Under the pieces are notes generated by a model. The model made no database searches. It was not told where the DNA came from and saw only the letters and a program-made list of their open reading frames with translations. Shown one piece after another: positions 59,784-64,000 of a stretch of DNA of 64,000 bases (positions within the stretch are counted from its first letter, which is position 1; each line of letters opens with the position of its first letter). Origin of the DNA: a bacterium (GTDB lineage Bacteria > CLD3 > SB21); assembly GCA_008933615.1 (NCBI GenBank), contig WBUR01000018.1:1-64000 (forward strand). Reading direction: 5' to 3'. The translations under genes and the position numbers were made by a program.

Positions 59784-60170
59784 ATGATAAGAGATATTGT
59801 CAAAACAAGTAACGCACCGGCGCCGATCGGGCCTTATAATCAGGCTATTATTGCTTCCGGCAAAATGATATTCACATCGGGACAAATATGCATCGACCCT
59901 AAGACCAATCAGGTTATGGCATTGGATATCAAAGGACAGACGCGCCTTGTGCTGGAGAATATTAAGGCGATATTAACGGCCGGAGGTTCGAGCATGAAAA
60001 ATGTAATCAAGACATCAGTGTTTTTGAAAAATATGTCGGATTTCACTGCAATGAATGAAGTCTACGCTGAATATTTATCTGAAAATGCACCAGCGCGCTC
60101 AACCGTTGAAGTTGCACGACTGCCGAAAGACGTACTGGTAGAAATTGACTGTATTGCTCTGGTCGATTAG
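59784..60170 (+). CDS. RidA-family enamine/imine deaminase
   Basis: A 128-residue trimeric Rid-fold protein. [43 protein letters not shown] and [19 protein letters not shown] carry the family's active-site residues, including the conserved Arg in PARSTVEV. It hydrolyses reactive 2-aminoacrylate and similar imines made by PLP enzymes. It shares the strand with the neighbouring lipid kinase gene (65 bp later), but a common pathway is not evident. Confidence 0.92.
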   Translation: MIRDIVKTSNAPAPIGPYNQAIIASGKMIFTSGQICIDPKTNQVMALDIKGQTRLVLENIKAILTAGGSSMKNVIKTSVFLKNMSDFTAMNEVYAEYLSENAPARSTVEVARLPKDVLVEIDCIALVD

Positions 60171-60235
60171 CTTATCTGTAATTTGTATGGACGCATAATG
60201 CTATGCGGTTCTCACTAACATTACTATAAAAAAGT

Positions 60236-61171
60236 ATGAATCGTAAGTGGTTTGTCGTGATTAACCCGGCCTCAAACAGGGGATCGGGGGCGAAATCTGA
60301 ACCGGAGATCCGTCATTGGTTAGACAGGCAAAAGATTGACCATGATGTTTTGGTTACCACCCAATCCAGCGAGGCTTTGCCGTACGTAATTGAAAAAACG
60401 TATAGTCACGACGTCATCATTGCCGCCGGCGGCGATGGAACCGTTCACGAGGTCATCAATGGGATGATGCAGGCGCGCGTTAAAAACGGAAAAAACGATA
60501 ACATGGCTGCTCTGGGCGTTCTGCCTATAGGCTCCGGCAATGATTTTGTCAAAATGATTAATATTCCCGTACATCTCCAAAAAGCGTTCAATATCCTGGA
60601 ACAAAAAAAGATCATGCCCGTGGACGTAGGGCAGATAAGTGTCGATGGAAATCATACACGTTTTTTTAATAACAATATTGGGGTTGGTTTTGACGCTTAT
60701 GTGAATTATGAGAGCATCAAAATAAAACATCTTCGCGGAGTTGCTATATATTTAACTGCGGTGCTCAAATCGTTATTCAAATATAAGCCGCCTTTTATGC
60801 GGGTTGATATCGGCGGCGAAAAATTCAGCCGCAACATTTTGATGTTAACTATCGGTAACGGGAAATGCTCCGGCGGCGGATTCTATATCACCCCGAACGC
60901 TAAAATAGACGACGGGTTCTTTGACGTATGCGCAATAGATGCGATGGGCAAAGGGCGTATGCTTTCGAGCTTGGTGAAAGTAATGAAAGGGGCGCATCTG
61001 AATGTGGCCGGCGTCATGCTTCGGCGCGCGACGGAGGTTGAGATCCATTCTGACGAGGCGCTTCCTATTCATGCTGACGGCGAAGTAGTCACGCTGGATG
61101 CGCATGAAATCAAGCTCAAGATCATACCTTCAGCTTTGCAGGTCATTCACGGTAATCACATGGCATTATAA
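60236..61171 (+). CDS. Diacylglycerol kinase-family lipid kinase (YegS/DgkB-like)
   Basis: A 311-residue kinase with the DAGK catalytic motif VVINPASNRGSG, AAGGDGTVHEVINGMM and LGVLPIGSGNDFVKM. The second domain is beta-rich, with GNGKCSGGGFYITPNAKIDDG and IHADGEVV at the end. It phosphorylates a lipid such as diacylglycerol at the membrane. All glycine-rich nucleotide motifs are intact. It ends 9 bp before the sensor kinase gene, so they may be transcribed together. Confidence 0.92.
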   Translation: MNRKWFVVINPASNRGSGAKSEPEIRHWLDRQKIDHDVLVTTQSSEALPYVIEKTYSHDVIIAAGGDGTVHEVINGMMQARVKNGKNDNMAALGVLPIGSGNDFVKMINIPVHLQKAFNILEQKKIMPVDVGQISVDGNHTRFFNNNIGVGFDAYVNYESIKIKHLRGVAIYLTAVLKSLFKYKPPFMRVDIGGEKFSRNILMLTIGNGKCSGGGFYITPNAKIDDGFFDVCAIDAMGKGRMLSSLVKVMKGAHLNVAGVMLRRATEVEIHSDEALPIHADGEVVTLDAHEIKLKIIPSALQVIHGNHMAL

Positions 61172-61180
61172 TTTTTAGAT

Positions 61181-62887
61181 ATGGCAGATAACGAGAAAAA
61201 AACGGCGGACTCCTCCGAAGATAAATCCGAGGCGTATTATCAGGATGAGGTTCAGATCGTCGAATATGAATTGACAACCAAGAAAGCGTCGCGTCGTCAG
61301 CGGCATGTCGTTGAAGATTTTTCAATGGACGGGCTTTTTCTTGATACCATGTCTTTGATCGAGGACGTCAACAAAGAGACGACGTTCAAGAAACAGAAAA
61401 AATCTTTCGAACAGGAACGTGAACGTCTTTTGGAAGAAGCCGGCTCCAATCCACAGACTCAACTCGAAGTCATTCAGGCCTACTCGGTTAATTTCATGCG
61501 TAATGTTTCGGACGAATTGACCGGTCTGGCTCATGAGATCGAAAATCAAAAACTAGTCGTAGGCCGGAATCAGGAAGTGGCCAATCAGTGCTACAATGTT
61601 CGCGAATGTCCTGATCATGCGTGTATTGCCTATCAGGCGGTGAATCCGCGATGCTGGTTTGTTGCCGGCGAAAACTGCGGATGCCGTACGCATTTGGGAA
61701 TCCCTTCCTGTTATGAGTGCCAGGTTTTTCAAATGGCTACGAAAGATCCGGTGACGCGCATCCGCGAAACGGTATTTTATGTGCTCGGATTAGTGCGAAA
61801 CCGCACGGAAAAGCTGCGTGCTTTTGAACGCGACGTAAAGGAATTGAAAGACCGGTTGCATCAAACGCAGGTCATCCATAAGCAGGAACATATCTCGGTC
61901 ATGGATGAAGCCTTATTCGAAAAGCAAGTTCTGGGCGAACTGGTTAACATCACCAAAAAGACCGGGCAAGAGGATTCGGAACCAAACAGGGAAATTTTTG
62001 ATCAGCATAAAATATTGACGGAACAGCTTGGCGCGGCGTATTTGCAATTGCAGTCTTTGACTTCGGAATTGGAACGGAGCAATAAAGAGCTTGAAGAAAA
62101 AATCGCCGACCGGACGGAGGAATTGAGAAAAAGCAACGTTGCCTTGCGAGAAGCTGTAAAGAAAGCGCAGGAGGCCGACAGTTTAAAATCCGAATTTATC
62201 GCCAATGTGAGTCATGAATTGCGAACGCCGCTTAATTCCATTATAGGTTTTTCAAAAGTGCTGATGAGCGGTATTGACGGCGACATTACGGATACCCAGC
62301 GCGTGGACCTTTCGGCAATTTATAACAGCGGGCGGCATTTGTTGGAAATCATCAACAGCATACTTGAACTGTCCAAGATAGAAGCCGGAAAAATGGAACT
62401 TCATAGTACGACTTTTGATTTAGTGCCGATCGTTCATGAAATCGTGACCGCGAGCCAGACTCTTGTCATGGGTAAGAAGATTAAGATCGAAAGTAAGATT
62501 GAAGGAACCATTCCTGTTATCGAAGCTGATGTCACTAAAATACGGCAAATTATTTTTAATCTTATTTCCAATGCTGCAAAATTTACCGAAGAAGGATTTA
62601 TCACCGTTCGACTACGCGCCGACAAAAGCCGCGTTGCTGTCAGCGTGATCGACACAGGAATTGGAATTGATAAAGATCATATTGACGCCGTTTTTGAAAG
62701 ATTTCGTCAAGTGGACGGTTCTACGACCCGGAAAGCCGGCGGAACGGGTCTCGGCTTAAGTATTGCGAAAAAATTCGTCGAAATGCATGGCGGAGAAATG
62801 CGTGTGGATAGTAAACTCGGTAAAGGTTCAGTTTTCACCATGATACTTCCCCTTAAGCAGAAATCATCTGAACCAAAAAAAGAATAA
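61181..62887 (+). CDS. Soluble histidine kinase with an eight-cysteine sensor segment
   Basis: A 568-residue kinase without membrane helices. Residues 1-125 are charged and helical. A Cys-rich segment at 137-180 has Cys137, 143, 148, 158, 166, 168, 177 and 180. It carries an RCW motif and resembles the CW-type Cys-rich redox or metal segments found in some signalling proteins. Helices follow (about 190-335, ending LEEKIADRTEELRKSN), then HisKA with His345 (NVSHELRTPLNS) and an HATPase domain with DTGIGI and GGTGLGLSIAKKFVEMHGGE. The signal could be redox state, oxygen, metal or an iron-sulfur cluster. The adjacent HD-GYP response regulator gene (7 bp away) is the likely partner. Confidence 0.88.
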   Translation: MADNEKKTADSSEDKSEAYYQDEVQIVEYELTTKKASRRQRHVVEDFSMDGLFLDTMSLIEDVNKETTFKKQKKSFEQERERLLEEAGSNPQTQLEVIQAYSVNFMRNVSDELTGLAHEIENQKLVVGRNQEVANQCYNVRECPDHACIAYQAVNPRCWFVAGENCGCRTHLGIPSCYECQVFQMATKDPVTRIRETVFYVLGLVRNRTEKLRAFERDVKELKDRLHQTQVIHKQEHISVMDEALFEKQVLGELVNITKKTGQEDSEPNREIFDQHKILTEQLGAAYLQLQSLTSELERSNKELEEKIADRTEELRKSNVALREAVKKAQEADSLKSEFIANVSHELRTPLNSIIGFSKVLMSGIDGDITDTQRVDLSAIYNSGRHLLEIINSILELSKIEAGKMELHSTTFDLVPIVHEIVTASQTLVMGKKIKIESKIEGTIPVIEADVTKIRQIIFNLISNAAKFTEEGFITVRLRADKSRVAVSVIDTGIGIDKDHIDAVFERFRQVDGSTTRKAGGTGLGLSIAKKFVEMHGGEMRVDSKLGKGSVFTMILPLKQKSSEPKKE

Positions 62888-62893
62888 AGGAAC

Positions 62894-64000
62894 TTGACTA
62901 CGCCAAAAAAAGCAACAAAAATACTTTACGTTGAGGATAATGAGATGAATCGCCTGCTGGTGCGGCGATTGCTCGAACCGCGCGGGTATCAGCTCTTTGA
63001 GGCCAACGACGGCATCAGCGGCGTGAAATTGGCAGAGGAAATCGAACCTGATTTGATTTTGATGGATATCAATTTGCCTTTGCTGGACGGCCATGCCGCA
63101 ACGACGCGTATCAAAAGTATTGACAGGCTGGCCGGCATTCCTATCATTGCGCTTACGTCCAACGTTATGGAAGGTGACCGACAGCGATCACTTGTAGCCG
63201 GCTGCGACGGGTACATTAAGAAACCGCTTGACGTTGATGAATTCCCGGGGCAGATCGAAGGTTATTTGCGCGGAAATCGTGAAAAAGTAGAAGAAAATGA
63301 TGAGCAGGTTTTTTATAAAGAATACAGCGCCAAGCTCGTACTTAAGTTACAAAAACACATTGAGGAACTCGAAGAAAAAAACCAAAAGATCGAACAGCAG
63401 TCCAAGGAAATGCGCGAGGCCTATCTGGGTATCATTTTGTCATTTGTACGGGCTGTGGAAGAAAAACATTCTTATACGGCCGGCCATTCCGCGCGCGTGC
63501 GGTCTTTTTGTTTGAAAATAGGCGAGAAGTTGCAGCTCGATTTACACCAGATGGAGAATCTCGGGCAAGGGGCATTGCTGCATGATATTGGAAAACTGGT
63601 GGTCGAAATTTCCAGTTTAAAAAATGTTACCGGACTCTCTGATCAGGAATGGGAGGAAATGAAGAAACATCCGGAGATCGGATACAAAATTCTCAAACCA
63701 ATTAAATTTTTGTCAGGTATTGTGAATATGGTACATCAGCATCATGAACGCTGGGACGGAAAAGGTTATCCACAAGGTTTGAAAGGAGACCAAATTGATT
63801 TTCTGGCCAGCATTGTTGCGGTGGCAGACAGCTACGATGCGATGACTTCTCAGCGCGGTTACAACAAAGTCTTAACCGTCGAAGAAGTTATTGATGAGTT
63901 CCGAAAATGCTCCGGCACAAAATATAACCCCGTTGTCGTTGATGGATTAATAGCGGTATTGGCTGATATACGACAACGTGATTCCAGCAGGGTCCATTAA
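62894..64000 (+). CDS. Response regulator with HD-GYP c-di-GMP phosphodiesterase output
   Basis: A 368-residue two-domain regulator. The receiver domain (about 8-125) has EDN at 14-16, phospho-acceptor Asp58 (LMDINLP), Thr88 and Lys110. A coiled coil (about 145-175) leads to an HD-GYP domain with His230-Asp231 (LLHDIGK) and HHERWDGKGYP (283-293), the c-di-GMP phosphodiesterase signature. The start is TTG at 62894 with AAAGGA upstream, 7 bp after the kinase stop. The stop codon occupies the last three bases of the window. Together the pair would tie the Cys-rich sensor to c-di-GMP turnover. Confidence 0.93.
   Translation: MTTPKKATKILYVEDNEMNRLLVRRLLEPRGYQLFEANDGISGVKLAEEIEPDLILMDINLPLLDGHAATTRIKSIDRLAGIPIIALTSNVMEGDRQRSLVAGCDGYIKKPLDVDEFPGQIEGYLRGNREKVEENDEQVFYKEYSAKLVLKLQKHIEELEEKNQKIEQQSKEMREAYLGIILSFVRAVEEKHSYTAGHSARVRSFCLKIGEKLQLDLHQMENLGQGALLHDIGKLVVEISSLKNVTGLSDQEWEEMKKHPEIGYKILKPIKFLSGIVNMVHQHHERWDGKGYPQGLKGDQIDFLASIVAVADSYDAMTSQRGYNKVLTVEEVIDEFRKCSGTKYNPVVVDGLIAVLADIRQRDSSRVH

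Noticed and set aside
1-64000. rRNA, tRNA, tmRNA or riboswitch genes
   Set aside because: No tRNA-like cloverleaf, rRNA core or riboswitch consensus was recognised by eye. A covariance-model search would be decisive.

Overview
The window carries about 47 protein genes on both strands and no rRNA or tRNA gene that I can recognise. The organism looks like a Gram-negative, didermic bacterium of moderate GC content. The signs are a TonB-like protein, many lipoprotein signals, PBP1C, sodium-coupled transporters and a methylmalonyl-CoA decarboxylase-type sodium pump. Families such as DUF2911, DUF6526, GxxExxY, large PIG-L deacetylases and a SWIB-domain protein point to the FCB side of the tree (Bacteroidota, Ignavibacteriota, Calditrichota or KSB1-like). 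That placement is inference and is not proved by any marker here.

Layout: (1) 1-8.1 kb, minus strand: a truncated TonB-like gene, a YtcJ-type amidohydrolase lipoprotein, and an ion-homeostasis operon (CPA2 antiporter, K+ channel, stand-alone cyclic-nucleotide-binding protein, CPA1 antiporter). (2) 8.3-17 kb: a large GH63-like glucosidase, a Lys-rich SWIB protein, a BNR-repeat protein, a GAF-GAF histidine kinase, a TPR protein, and an arsR-arsM pair with a visible operator-like palindrome. (3) 17-21.5 kb: a deoxyhypusine-synthase-like gene converging on an mmdA-oadG-biotin carrier-oadB sodium-pump operon. (4) 21.6-31 kb: small secreted or lipoprotein genes, PBP1C, a CAP-domain protein, an ABC-F ATPase, a GxxExxY gene bounded by inverted repeats, and an M48 protease. 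(5) 31-38.5 kb: an accessory, repeat-rich stretch with a GatD-like gene, a frameshifted TPR gene between two copies of a promoter-bearing repeat, a solitary integron-cassette-like gene with an attC-like site, a miniature inverted-repeat element at the start of a hydrolase gene, and a 29-bp tandem array ending in a 44-bp perfect palindrome. (6) 38.5-55 kb: a beta-CASP RNase-like protein, three tandem DUF2911 genes, an SSS symporter with a 40-residue membrane peptide and a PIG-L deacetylase, RsgA, rhodanese, and a cNMP-binding/cation-exchanger fusion. (7) 55-64 kb: thrS-infC-rpmI-rplT-pheS translation genes (infC with a non-AUG ATC start, no pheT after pheS), then RidA, a lipid kinase, and a Cys-rich histidine kinase paired with an HD-GYP response regulator.

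Functional themes: cation and proton balance (four transporters or channels plus two cNMP domains), sodium-coupled energetics, arsenic response, envelope building and signalling. The points that most deserve a second look are the cassette at 34.2-35.3 kb, the GxxExxY element at 29.0-29.5 kb, and the palindrome families of the 32-38 kb region.
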